Assembly (NCBI RefSeq): GCF_958298935.1
Contig: NC_084943.1
Location: 5,714,001 to 5,778,000, forward strand
DNA length: 64,000 nt
DNA from: Phragmites australis
Taxonomy: Eukaryota > Streptophyta > Magnoliopsida > Poales > Poaceae
Direction: 5' to 3'
The translations under genes and the position numbers were made by a program. The notes under the pieces are model-generated. The model was not told the DNA's origin. It did no database searches and saw only the letters and a list, made by a program, of their open reading frames with translations. Positions 22,855 to 33,779 of this stretch are shown here, piece by piece; position 1 is the first letter of the stretch, and every line of letters begins with the position of its first letter.

Positions 22855-23991
22855 TTGCAGCTCGAAACACTTAATTTTGTTGGGTGCACTAATTTTTCTT
22901 GAGGTATGAAACCTTGAAAGGTGACTGGAGAAGATTGTAACAAATTCCTTTGATACTGAACACCATGAAAGCTTGGAGAAGAATGGCCATATGGTTGATA
23001 GTTGGCTGCAAGACCAGAAGTGTGGAAGTTCTAAAAATTAGGTGATGAGTATTGGGAGAAAGTTGTGCGGAATTGAGTAAGAGGAGAGCTTTGATTAACA
23101 TTCACACGGTGTTAGTTTGAGGAGCCTTGATTCGACTAGTAGTGTCTGATGAAATGTGAAGCTTCTATTTGATTTTAGGCATGTCTCTGTTTTGTTGGTA
23201 ACAGCTTGAGCACGATGATGCCAACGGCTAACTGACTTGAAATTCTTTATTCTTTGTAAATAGTAACATAACACAAATAACGTATTTTATTGTCCTACTG
23301 CGTGGCAGTTGATGAATGACCAAGTTTTAGTTGTGACCAGCTTCCATAATAGCTATTACCGGGTAGTGAGCCAGCATTTATTGTTTACTACCCGGTTTTT
23401 ATAGCACATTGTAGTTGCTCTGACAGTGAAGAAGTTATCGTTGCAGCCCCTTAGTGGTATGATTTGGAAAACTAATAGGACCATGAGACGACAATATGGA
23501 GCCATAGAAAGGAAGTTTTGACAGGGAAGAGAATGTAGTCGGGATAATAATAGAATTTCCTACAAGTTTAATTATTTATTGAGAAGGTTATATTTTTCCT
23601 GGTTCTTTGTTGGAATCTATATATAAAGATGTGATAGTGTAGGGGAAATGAATTGTAACAGCAGGTAGCTATAGGACGAGTGTCATACCAATAGAGAAAC
23701 CAGCTGTTGGCCGAGTCTTTCTGCTTTGACATAAATTTTTACTAAATATGCAACATGCATTATTGTGCTTACAACAAATTAATCATCATGTGGACCAACA
23801 TGTCTTGGGAAGTTCAGTCATATATTTACCGAAGTGCAGAACTTATATATGTTGCGGTTGCAAATTATTAATTGTGAAACCATTAATGTAAAGTTATGAA
23901 GACTTAATGAGAGCCATTAATACAGATAACTATGATACTAGCAATGGTTAATGGGTTGGGATTTCTCTAACCCATTAGTGTAAGCAAAATA

Positions 23992-24247
23992 CTCCCTTTG
24001 GTCATAAATACTAGAAGTTTTTTTTACCAAGATCTAGTCAAACTTTTAAAACTTTGATCATCCATAACTTTCAAAATATTAAATTTGAAAATATAAAAAT
24101 CATACGTGTAGATTTATATTAAAAATACTTTCATAATATAATATTTTATTATATATTATAACTATATTCTAATAGAAAACAATAATTAAAGTTGCATGTT
24201 GAAAACACTAAATAATAAAAATATTATGTATTTTTGACCGGATGGAG
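23992..24247. mobile_element. Stowaway-like MITE (copy B)
   Basis: This is the duplicate of the MITE at 17344-17599, with ends CTCCCTTTGGTCATAAATAC and ttgaccggatggag flanked by TA. Its terminal repeats are closer to the CTCCCTCCGTC consensus than those of copy A. Confidence 0.75.
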
Positions 24248-24965
24248 TAGTAAAAATGCTCCCAGCCAGCTCTAAAGAACAACTAAGCGGCAGGGAGGAA
24301 GAGAAAGATGTGAGAGCAGGGGCAGATCAGGGGAGCTAGGGGCTCCAGTCCCTTATTGCTTGGTCACCAATGGAAGTCCTTCTGAGCCCCTTAATAATTT
24401 TTTATCATGGATGAGGGAAAGGAAGAATAAGGAGAGGAGGAAGAGGAGACGGACAGAGATGAGTGTCCTACCTAATTCTCTACATTTGTTCCTGTGAGAG
24501 AGATAGTCCATTATGTAACTATAATTAACAGCTTAAGAGAAAGAATAACATTCTCATTATAAAGATGAATGCAAAATACCGCTTTCCTTAAATTCCTTTC
24601 ACATACTTATGTCGTACTATTGTGGAAAGGGCATTCCTTTCAATATTGATTCCTGGCACTACCCCACTTGAACTCTTGATCTCCTTCGTGAGTCACATGG
24701 GGATGAGAATGGTACAACGGCAACCTCCACTTGCGAGCACACATCCTGGAAGCTAGCAGATGGGACATCCCTATTGGAAGAAAATATTGATTCCTTGCTA
24801 TTGTGCTTTTGTGACTGAATTCTCTACTCAAATGAAACATACTGACGGGCTCCGTGAAAAACGTAGTAAAGGCTACAATCTCTTAGCACATATTTCTTTT
24901 CTTATTTCGTCAAAACTGTATCCATCTCTAGAATCGCAAATGTTTGGAACACAGGAATGACATCA

Positions 24966-27684
24966 TCAAACCGCAGCTTCCTTGGTCGTTGCCGGAGCAA
25001 CCTTATCATCCGCCATGGCCGCTTGCATTTTAGGGTCGTGCCTGTAAGTGTAACTCCACGCACAGAACAAGTAGAGAAAGAAAGAGACGAGCCCGAACAG
25101 CGCGAGGAGCCAGTAGAACAGATCGAGGCGGCTGGCGTTGAGGTTGGCGCCGTCGAGCCATCCGTGGCCCCCGCCGCGGGCTGCGGTAGCTCGGTTGACC
25201 ACCTGGATGAGGAAGCTCCCGAGCCACGACGCGACGCCGAGCATGCAGAAGAAGACAGCGCCGCCGATGGACTTCATGCCGGCGGAGGCCTCGTTGTAGA
25301 AGAACTCGAGCAGGCCGACGAAGGAGGTAACGTCCATGATGCCAAGCAGGAAGAACTGCGGCGTCAGCCAGAACAGCGACATCGGCGGCGCGCTGGTGGC
25401 CCTGCTCCTGCGACGGCCCTCCACCACGGCGGCTAAAGCGAGCGCCACGATGTTGGACGCGAACCCGACGCCGACGCGCTGCAGGTGCGTGATGCCGCCA
25501 GCGTAGCCCGTCGTGCGGCGCAGCCACGGCACGACGGCGCGGTCGTAGACGACCAGGATGAGCATCTGGAACACGATGGGGATGACGAAGAGGCTCGCCG
25601 GCGGGACGTTGGCAACACCGAGGCGGGTGTCCATGGTCCCGCCCTGCTGCACGGTGAAAGTGAGGAGCAGAGGGATCGGGAGATAGCCTAGAACGGAGCT
25701 GAGGAAGACGGGCAGCATGCGGAGGATGATCTTGGCCTCCTCCACCTGCGTCACCGTGCAAAGTGACCACCTCCGTGTGTCGCCGTCGTCCACGGCCGCC
25801 TTGTCAAGGAACCTTAGACACAGCACGCGAACGAAAAGTTAGTCAATCTGTGCACCAAACGGTCTGTGCACGGCGACCAAGGGATCCAACATGATAAATA
25901 ACAAAAGGAAAATAAATATCCAAAGGGTAAACCCGAAAACTCATTTTTGATTCTGCGTAAACATTTATAACGTATTCCAAGGATTTCAATTTTGTTTTAT
26001 AATTTTTTTCGTTCACCGATGAAAGCCATTTTTCGCAAAATTTCACCAAAATTTTGATCTTTTCCGTCTTCAACTCTATGGGCCTCACATGTCAGTAATG
26101 GAAAATTACGAAATTAAATATTTCGTTTCTCTCTTAAATTCGTGAGAACTACTTTTCTTCGCAGGTGGACTCGTTCCGGTAGAGACGGACAAGTGAACCC
26201 ACTTACTTGAAGCCTGAAGTTCTCTCCAGCACTTCGGTGCTGGTGCCTGTTCCTTCAGTGATCTCATGCAACGGCATTAAATTCTCAGGCAATGGAAGAT
26301 TCCTCTTCCTAAAAGCAGACACAAAAACCTGTAATTGACACAAAAAAATTGAATAATTGATCAATGAAATAGTACAACAACTTTCACATGATAATATTAC
26401 CAAGTTTGCTAACTCAGAACTGAGCTGACGTATGTACCTGAAAGATTCTTGTGAGGGGGCTCCCCCTGGGCACCTGGTGCCGGTAGAATGGCAGGCCGCC
26501 GATGACGACGACAGTACCGAGGAGCGCCACGAGCGCGGAGAGCGCGAAGCCAAGGTCCCAGCCCTCGTTGTTCTGCACCCACACCACGAAGACGAGCCCC
26601 ACGAACCCGCCCAGCGAGATGCAGAAGGCGAACCAGTTGAAGAAGCTGATCTTTCCGCGAAGCTCCTGTGGGTCGTCGTCGTCGAACTGGTCACCGCCCA
26701 GCGCCGCCGCGCACACCCGCACCGCGCCCTCGCCGATCGGGATCACGTACAGGCCCAGGGTGAGCAGGCTCAGGTTCCGGCCGCTCACCGGCGTGCAATC
26801 GTTGGGGTGCTTGATTATGTCGCATGGCGGCGGGTGCAGTGATGGAAAGTGTGCTTGGCATGCGAGGAGCATGTACCCCTGCGCAAGAAACAAATTGGCC
26901 GACCGGTTCATTCAAAATTTTACCATTTGCTATATATTTAAGCTAGGCATGACCAGTTCCACGTCTTGGGAATGTCGATCCGTTCCGGAAACGCGGCAAC
27001 AATCTGATCTCCACTTTATCAAAATCTTTTGCATATAGCGTACCGTGTTCCTCAATTCAGTCTCTCAACCCTATTGATCCGGAAATTATGTGATTATTCT
27101 TCAAGCAAACATACTCACCAAAATCTCGATGGGGGCGAAGACTAGAATGGTGTAGAAGCGTTTGATGTAGGAGTCGGAGATGAAGGCGCCAAGGAAGGTG
27201 AAGACGCAGATCGCGCCATAGAAGTTAGCGGCGGTGGTGGAAGCGTCGGCGATGCCCATATGCATCGTGCCATGCAAGTAACTCACTATGTTCAGTAGCA
27301 TCGGGATGTTTCCAATGTTTGTCATCACAACGAGGACTGCAAACACAGGGAAAAAACAATCAAGTTTTTATTTATTTATATGTGCCTTGCACTTGTTACA
27401 AATAGTAAAAAAAAAAAAACACGTTTGAGCAAGGAGCAGCTGTTTTTCAATTCGTTTCGAAAGGTCATTTAGTTTTCTTTTCAAAATTAAGGGACACGAT
27501 CTCGATCCTGATTCAAATTAAATCGATCCCACTTTCACCGCATACACCATCATCCCGTAACAACCAAAAGAAGGTGGATGCTATATTGTTACTTACAGTA
27601 GATGAACATGGTGGCTTTCACCCCACCATGCCTCTTCCGGCTAACTGGCTGTCCCTTCCAGGTTACAAGGCCTTGCGAAGCCAT
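24966..27684 (-). CDS. NPF: NRT1/PTR-family (NPF) transporter, intact five-exon gene
   Basis: This is a proton-coupled-type membrane transporter of the NPF (PTR2/POT, major facilitator) family, whose members move nitrate, peptides, hormones or glucosinolates. Exons on the minus strand are 27597-27684, 27119-27336, 26438-26878, 26207-26328 and 24966-25812. All introns are GT-AG and the total is 1716 nt, giving 571 residues, the normal family length. The start follows gcagcc; RHGGVKA is near residues 18-24. Visible motifs are GGDQF (163-167), SFFNWF (180-185), a central loop with RGSPLTRIFQ, LDKAA (292-296) and long hydrophobic helices in exon 5. The helix 1 ExxER motif is not conserved: FLVVMTNIGNIP has Thr and Gly in place of both Glu. 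QAHFPSLHP and FISDSYIKRF resemble NPF3-type proteins, so NPF3-like is my best guess. Substrate is unknown. Confidence 0.93.
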
Positions 27685-27790
27685 GGCTGCAGCTAGCTCT
27701 CAGCACCTATCACACTCTCACAAGACTTCACTTGGCCAACCCCTCTTGAGATCTGTGTCACTCTCCTAATCTTTCGCGAGCAGCAAGTGC

Positions 27791-27799
27791 CTTTTTATA
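27791..27799 (-). promoter_or_regulatory. TATA box of the NPF gene
   Basis: On the coding strand this reads TATAAAAAG, about 107 bp upstream of the ATG. A start site about 30 bp downstream would leave a 5' leader near 75-80 nt, normal for a plant gene. Confidence 0.65.
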
Positions 27800-28190
27800 G
27801 CCGTTGAGGATGAGCAGTCCATGGCATTCTTTGTGAAAGCAAGGGCAGCTAGTGCGTAAACTAAGGGGACGCTGGTTTTTCTCCGTGATGCCGACTCTTT
27901 TGATTACTAAATATTTTTATTGTGATTATTGCATCCCAAATAATGTCGATGGCACATCCACCAAATCAAATGATTGAATTGATACCTTGGAGCCCTAATT
28001 TCTCATATGCGGAGTCAAGTTGCCAAAATTGCTTTTCTAAATAACAGGATCACCTTGATGTTAGATTGTGCGGTTCATGATAATACTTTTTTGGGCTAAT
28101 TTGACCCATATTCCTTAGCAGAAGCCAAAGGCAGAGTGAAATGCCAGAGGTACGGCTTCTTGTGGAGAACCTTAGGTTGGAGTAACACAC
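27800..28190 (-). promoter_or_regulatory. Proximal upstream region of the NPF gene
   Basis: There are no genes here. The AT-rich sequence between the TATA box and the Tourist-like MITE probably holds the gene's proximal regulatory DNA (inference from position). I did not recognise specific elements with confidence. Confidence 0.4.
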
Positions 28191-28193
28191 TAA

Positions 28194-28622
28194 GGGTGTA
28201 TTTGGTTGCTCGAACGAATTTTGTAGATCTGTATCGTATAAGTAGGCTGAGTGGAAGTAGATTTCGTGGGGTTATATATGATTAAAAGAAAATTGTTTGG
28301 TTGATTATATCTGTCTGGACAGACTGAGCTGATTTTATGTTTAGTTGACTGAATCCGAGATGTATGAGCAGATACAAGAGTTGAGATTATGATTAGTTAG
28401 TCATATGAAGATAATTTTATAATACTAACAAATGGATCCATCTGTATGAATGGATACAATATCTGTATCCGCTCAGCCAGGATGAGGAGCGAAGCTCAAA
28501 TCGAACATCACTCCTCTCATGCAGATGGAATAACAGATGCAAACAATAAAACACACTTCTTCCTAAAATTATACACATCTACCGATCCAGGAAAGAGAGA
28601 ATTCAGACAACCAACCACGTAC
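28194..28622. mobile_element. Tourist-like MITE upstream of the NPF gene
   Basis: The element has ends GGGTGTATTTGGTTG and, inverted, GTACGTGGTTGGTTG (10 of 15 matching). It is flanked by TAA duplications (28191-28193 and 28623-28625), the pattern of PIF/Harbinger-derived Tourist elements. It is 429 bp, non-coding, and about 0.5 kb upstream of the NPF start codon. Confidence 0.65.
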
Positions 28623-28625
28623 TAA

Positions 28626-28948
28626 GAGAAAGTACTATTTGCACCACTATATAAAATTGAGAGAGACAACTGACTTATACAGAAGCCTCCCCTTTCTCCA
28701 CATTTTAGTCTCACCTTTAATTTCTTCTTGCCGATCCATCAAACCGTTGAGTACAAACTACTTTTCTAGGGTTGCTACAGACTACCTTTTCTCGAGGGGC
28801 ATTAAAAATTACTTTGGTGCATCATATCAACACTTGGTAGAAAAAATGTAATTCACTAATTCTTAATATTCCTTTGTATTTATGAAATTTATGATTCGTT
28901 TGAGCTCATTATATTGACACAATTGCAGCGGCTGCATCTGAACCGTAC
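28626..28948. other. Unassigned intergenic sequence
   Basis: An open frame of 70 codons at 28639-28851 shows no motif and no splice context. Nothing else is recognised before the Copia insertion. Confidence 0.4.
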
Positions 28949-28953
28949 CACCG

Positions 28954-30841
28954 TGAGAAGCTTGGTTAAAATGTTCCATGGTTTATAAATGATGAGTAAT
29001 TGATATTGGTATTTATTTAGTTTGATGATCTTCAGTTTTGTATGAGCTTTGATATGCTAATTCTGGTCAACCCGAAACTTTCGGTCCAAACCTAGAACTT
29101 CCGGTCCAAATCCAGAACTTCCGGTTGACTATTCGGTGTTCAAAGTTTTTATCTTACCGAAGCCTCTGGCGTTCAGTTTTGGCAGCCAACCCAGAACTTC
29201 CGATCAAAAACCGAAACATCCGGTGTCATGGGAAAACTGAAACAAAGAGCACCAGTCCGGATTGAACCTGGTACTTCTGGGTACTGGAACTTCTGGTTTT
29301 GACCTAGAAGTTCCAAGCACCCAAGTTAAAGTTCAAATATCCGGTGTTCATGATTCTTTTTGGGATGTGATTTCAACTGGGAATTTTGATTTTGGACTAA
29401 CTAAAGATGGAGTTGGAGAAATGTGTTTGTTTGTCTCATGATGTGTAGGTAATGGGTGCAACTTGACGGTCAACGGTGGGATGATCGGGACTAAGTGGGA
29501 TACTTGGTTTCGGACGATAAGGAGGTCGGGCAGAGTCAAAGGTAATCCTAACTGTGCATATGGAGGTGAAACAAAGCATAAGAAGATGGATGAAGACGAT
29601 ATATTGACAAAGTCAAATGACGGGATGCTTATGCAAGTGACAAGGCGGCCCGAGGGATCAAGAGTGAAAGAGACTTACCAGCAGTTAAGATTGCAAGATA
29701 GAGTACACATGTCGACATCGGGATGTTTGCTTGAGGTGAAAGCAGGTGATAATGAGTCATACTTTGAGAAGCGTACGAGGTAGTTTCGTGGTTTGACCTC
29801 AAAACTGTAGAAGGATGAAGTGCACATGATATCATCGTGAATCTTGCGTCGAGGCAAAGCTAAGTCGTGAAGACACCACGATCGTCAAATAGATGAAGGA
29901 GAAAATGGAGCAAAATGTCCTTGGTGGTAGGTAAGCTCCTAAGATCTATAAATAGAGGGGTATATCTGTTGGGAGAGGGTGAGCTAGACACTTGAGTTTG
30001 TATGCTAGGATTTTAGAGGAGAGGAGAGAGGAGAAATTAGCCTTTGTAATAGATGAGGAATTTTTGTGAAAATAATCTTTGTAATCCGTCTAAAATAAGG
30101 CCAACCTCTACAAGCAATAGAATTCATGTTTCCTATTGTGATTGTGTTCACCTCCTTCTAGTTTCCTTCTCTTGCCTCCCTTGCTTTGTTGCAAGTTTTC
30201 GATGTTACGTTGCAATTTTTGTTTTTGGTTGAAAGCTTAAAATTTTCACCTTGTCAAGTCATTCTTCTTGTTTCTAGAGGCATAAAATTCACATACAAAT
30301 GTATACAAGTTGTTCTTGAATTCTCTTGCTTCTAGATCATCAACTTGTAGGATTTCTTCACCTAGTGTTCTTAATTCACTTTTGTGTTCTTTGCCAAATC
30401 TACAAAATCAAAGGGTGAATTCTTGATCTTCTTGAAAAGATCTTTTGGGTAAAGATTCACCATGGATGTGCTAAGCTATGGCTAAAATTTTGTTGGATTT
30501 CGACCATGTTTGATTGGACTTCGAGTTTGGATTTTCGATTCTCATGCTGAAGTTTTTCCTCTGGAACTGTTCAACCTGGAACTTCTTGATCCTTATCAGG
30601 ACTTTTAGATTATTTCAAATTTCCATCCTGAGGCTCTTCTTCCGGTCTCAATCCAAAACTTATGGATCCAACTCGGAATTTTCGGGTTCATTTTTTTCAC
30701 TGTGTTTTTGTGTTTTGTGTTGCGCTTTGTTGTGATCCATTTTTTAGGTGTGTTGGGTGACAAAATAGGAGAAGCCAATGTTTCAAAATAAATTGTTGAG
30801 GCACCTATTCACCCCCTCTAGTCATCATTTTTTGTCCTATA
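28954..30841 (+). repeat. 5' LTR of Copia element B (about 1.9 kb)
   Basis: It begins TGAGAAGCTTGG directly after caccg and ends gtcctata just before the primer-binding site. It carries a run of short (g)aacttccggt-type repeats at 29080-29340 and a TATA box at 29947-29955. It is clearly diverged from the 3' LTR, so the insertion is not recent. Confidence 0.85.
29947..29955 (+). promoter_or_regulatory. TATA box in the 5' LTR of Copia element B
   Basis: tataaatag lies in agatctataaatagagggg. It is conserved with the other LTRs of the family and marks the expected start of the genomic transcript about 30 bp downstream. Confidence 0.6.
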
Positions 30842-30843
30842 AT

Positions 30844-30855
30844 TGTTATCAAAGC
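30844..30855 (+). other. Primer-binding site of Copia element B (degenerate)
   Basis: The site reads tgttatcaaagc, differing at two positions from TGGTATCAGAGC in element A. It lies two bases after the LTR end. Confidence 0.65.
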
Positions 30856-30906
30856 CTGGTTTGATCATTTATTGATCTTGACCGGATTTGTGATCCATAG
30901 ACAATA

Positions 30907-32877
30907 ATGAAAAGACATGGGAAGATTCCACTCTTTGAAGGTCGTGACTTTTCTTATTAGAAGGTGCACATGGAGGCATATCTCCTAAGCCAAGGAAGTG
31001 CAATATGAGAGGTTATAGACTCCAACTATGATATACCTGCTGCTCATACATATCAAGTCCAAATTGAACAATATGAGGCCAACAACAAGATTAGAAATAT
31101 ATTATTCACTAGTCTTAGTCAAAATAAGTTTGATAGGATTCAGCACCTTCACACTACTCGAGAGATTTGGACCACTCTTAGTGTCTTTCATGAGGGCACT
31201 AACCAAATTAAGGTATGGCATCAGAGCACATATAATCAAGAATATTAGATGTTTGTGTAAGTACTCACTTTGGATTCTATGTTTTCTATATTTGATAGAA
31301 TTATTAGCAACCTTAGATACACTGGTGTTTTGCCCTACTCTGATCATGAGAGGGCAATCAAGCTTCTCTATACTCTTGATCGTAGTATATAGAAAGTGAA
31401 GATCTTGAGTATTGAAGGGTCATCAAGTTATGACATATTGACCTATTATGTACTCTTTAGCAAGCTCAAATCCACCGAGATAGCCAAGACGGCTAGAATA
31501 AGCCTAGGAAACCCATGTCTCAGAACATGGTATTGTTTGTAGGAACTAGCTGTGGTAGTTAGGATGGAGTTAGTTTTTCTTATGCTAACCCTTCACCTAG
31601 AGGATTTTCTTTGTCTTCTTTGATTTCTATCACAGAGGAGCAGATGAACGCATTAGATGACAAAGATTTGGCTTTGATAGTGAAGAAGTTCACCCGCTTC
31701 TATAACAACAGAAGAGACTGGAGGAGAGACAGTTCTCATGCCTGTTTTGAGTGTGGTGATACCACTCACTTCAAGATAGATTGTCAAGACTCAAGAAGAA
31801 GGAGGATTGCGGCCACGACCATGATAAGAACAAGAAGAACAAGAATCCCTTCTTCAAAAACTGCAACAAGATGGCCAAGAAGATAGCCAAGGTGGCATCT
31901 CAAGCTTTTGTGGTGGTGCTCAGTGATGTTGACACCTCCTCAAGCGAGGAGAAAAATTCATAGGAGGGGGAGCCGCCCATAAAGAATAAGAAGAAAAAGA
32001 AGGATTTCACCAGTCTTTGCTTCCTCGCAGACGATAATGACAGCAACCCCGAGCTCGATTCTTCCTAGGTATCACCTTCTATTCAGGTTGATACCTTGAA
32101 TGATGCTCTTGTTAATCATGATAGATTGCTTAAGAGAGTGGTTTGAGAAGTAAAGTAGCTCAAGTCTAGGCTAAAATGTCCTTCTTCTGAGCTCGAATTG
32201 CTTAGATCTAGGTGAAGGATGAGGAGTGTGAAAGTTTCCACGTGGTCATGAGTGAGCTTGCTGAGCTTCAAACTCTGCATGCTCAAGTCACCAGTCAGCT
32301 TGAGACTGCTAAAAATAAGCTCCTTGAGAATGAGTCTAGACCTACTATCTTAGACGCTTGCAAGAATTACCCTTTGTTCTCAAAAGATGTTGATGTGGAA
32401 GCTAATCCCATAAATGAGCTAAAGTCTAGATTGAAGAGTATTGAGTGTTCTAAGGATGTGCAGCCAAACTATTTTACTTGTATCGTCCTTAAAGACAAGC
32501 TCAGCTTAGTTAGAGGACAAGTTGAGAAGCTCATAACTAAGAATGAGTACATCCTTTCTCTTGTGGAGAAGTGCTCAAAAGGCAAGGGCAAAATGGATTT
32601 GATCTTGGAAGAAACTAACATGTGTGCAGACAAGGCGGGGTTAGCTTTGGGTTTGGGGTTCGAGAGAGTTGCTGACACTAGTCCTAGCAATATTGTTTTC
32701 ACCTCACCCACTACCCTAGAAGCCGAAAAGTCCAAAATCAATACCATATCACAACCCATCAAGACACCAACACCATAACCCAAGAGAGCTCTGCAACCTA
32801 AGATGAGAGCTCCTGTGAGTGAACCTAGAGTGACCGGTAGTCAAGTTCCCAAGACACATTACCACTGCGCATACTGC

Positions 32878-32935
<58 letters not shown>

Positions 32936-33328
32936 CCTTATTAGGTTTTGCTTTCCCCGTAGGAGGGATCGGCGGCATGAGTGGGAGTGGAGCACTTGGA
33001 ACATGTACTCCGTTCTTTTGGTGTACATGAGCCTTTTCCTTACTCTTTCTCACTAGTGCCTGATGCTCTTCAGTTCTCTTTTAGAGGCGTTGCCCAGCGT
33101 GGATTATACAATGATTCATATGGTTTTGGTCCACGTGGCCGAGGTTTTGAGTTGCAGCGCTTTGGCGGAAAATGTTTTTCTCTTCATGATGCTCGCCCCT
33201 AGCGTGCTAGACCTATTTTGCCTACACATATTTTCACCTTTTCATCTCGAGTGTCTTGATGCTGGATTTCCAAGAAGTTTCTTACTTACCCTAGCACTAA
33301 GTACTCGAGCTCTACTTACTTGATGTAG
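30907..33328 (+). pseudogene. Copia gag pseudogene of element B
   Basis: From the ATG at 30907 the frame reads MKRHGKIPLFEGRDF, the usual opening of Copia gag. It meets a TAG after about 17 codons where the family has Trp. A UBN2 domain follows (KFDRIQHLHTTREIWTTL, about 31120-31180). The zinc knuckle CFECGDTTHFKIDC (31742-31783) keeps a full CX2CX4HX4C. A helical region follows (32212-32778, 188 open codons rich in Leu, Lys and Glu). Then comes an (AG)n microsatellite within the frame, and a Gly/Phe/Arg-rich linker (32981-33202). Several stops and frameshifts break it. Confidence 0.8.
32880..32932. repeat. (AG)n microsatellite in gag
   Basis: About 26 uninterrupted AG dinucleotides encode an Arg-Glu run in the gag frame. 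The equivalent region of element A lacks it, so it expanded after the two elements diverged. Confidence 0.9.
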
Positions 33329-33779
33329 GTGGTAGGTCCAGGCCTAGAGAACAAGTGGCTCCTCTACTCCGGTTGTTTGCACTATATGACCAAAGATGCA
33401 TCATGCTTCTCCAGTCTCAGAGTGAGGAAGCGGTACGAGTACATCACATTCAAGGATGATCGAAAGGGAAGAGTGAAGGCCAAATGTATGGTAAAAGTGA
33501 GTGAGAGTTTTACTGTTAAAGATGTAGCTTTAATGGAGCATCTGGGATATAATTTGCTATTGTATCTCAGTTGTTGGATGAGGACTTGGAAGCGCATTTC
33601 AAGGGCGATACTTCTCGAGTTCTTGATTCTTCAGGCGCTTTGGTTTGTCAGTTTTTTTTTTTGAGTTGGGAGAGTCCTTAGAGCCAGTTTTCTGAGTTCT
33701 ATGGTTCTTTTCGGTGTCTGATTCCTCAACCTTCTTTTGAGCTATGGATGTGACATAGGATACTAGGGCACATGAGCTT
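33329..33779 (+). pseudogene. Copia protease and integrase N-terminus, element B
   Basis: ENKWLLYSGCLHYMTKD corresponds to the retropepsin segment WLLDSGCSRHMTGD. The catalytic Asp of DSG is Tyr here. The chain continues through KVSESFTVKDVALMEHLGYNLL to SSGALVC and HRILGHMSF, the GPRE-IN start with an HxxxH zinc-binding pattern partly kept. It is interrupted after the SFD codons by the insertion beginning at 33780. Confidence 0.8.

Larger units (their letters stand above)
20772..24871 (+). repeat. Segmental duplication, copy B
   Basis: This is the longer copy of the block at 15354-18229. It contains about 1.2 kb (roughly 21809-23010) absent from copy A, including an exon-like stretch and a Copia LTR remnant. 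Copy B runs on into the 3' flank of the intact NPF gene without a break, so it is probably the original location and copy A the derived, truncated one (inference). Confidence 0.9.

Noticed and set aside
24957..25436. Long plus-strand open frame opposite NPF exon 5
   Set aside because: It is the antisense shadow of a GC-rich coding exon. The minus strand gives the conserved transporter with correct splice sites.
26432..27038. Plus-strand frames over NPF exons 3 and intron 2
   Set aside because: Antisense shadows, with no motif and running across splice sites of the real gene.
28639..28851. 70-codon frame between the MITE and Copia element B
   Set aside because: No start context, splice signal or motif; typical length for chance in AT-rich DNA.
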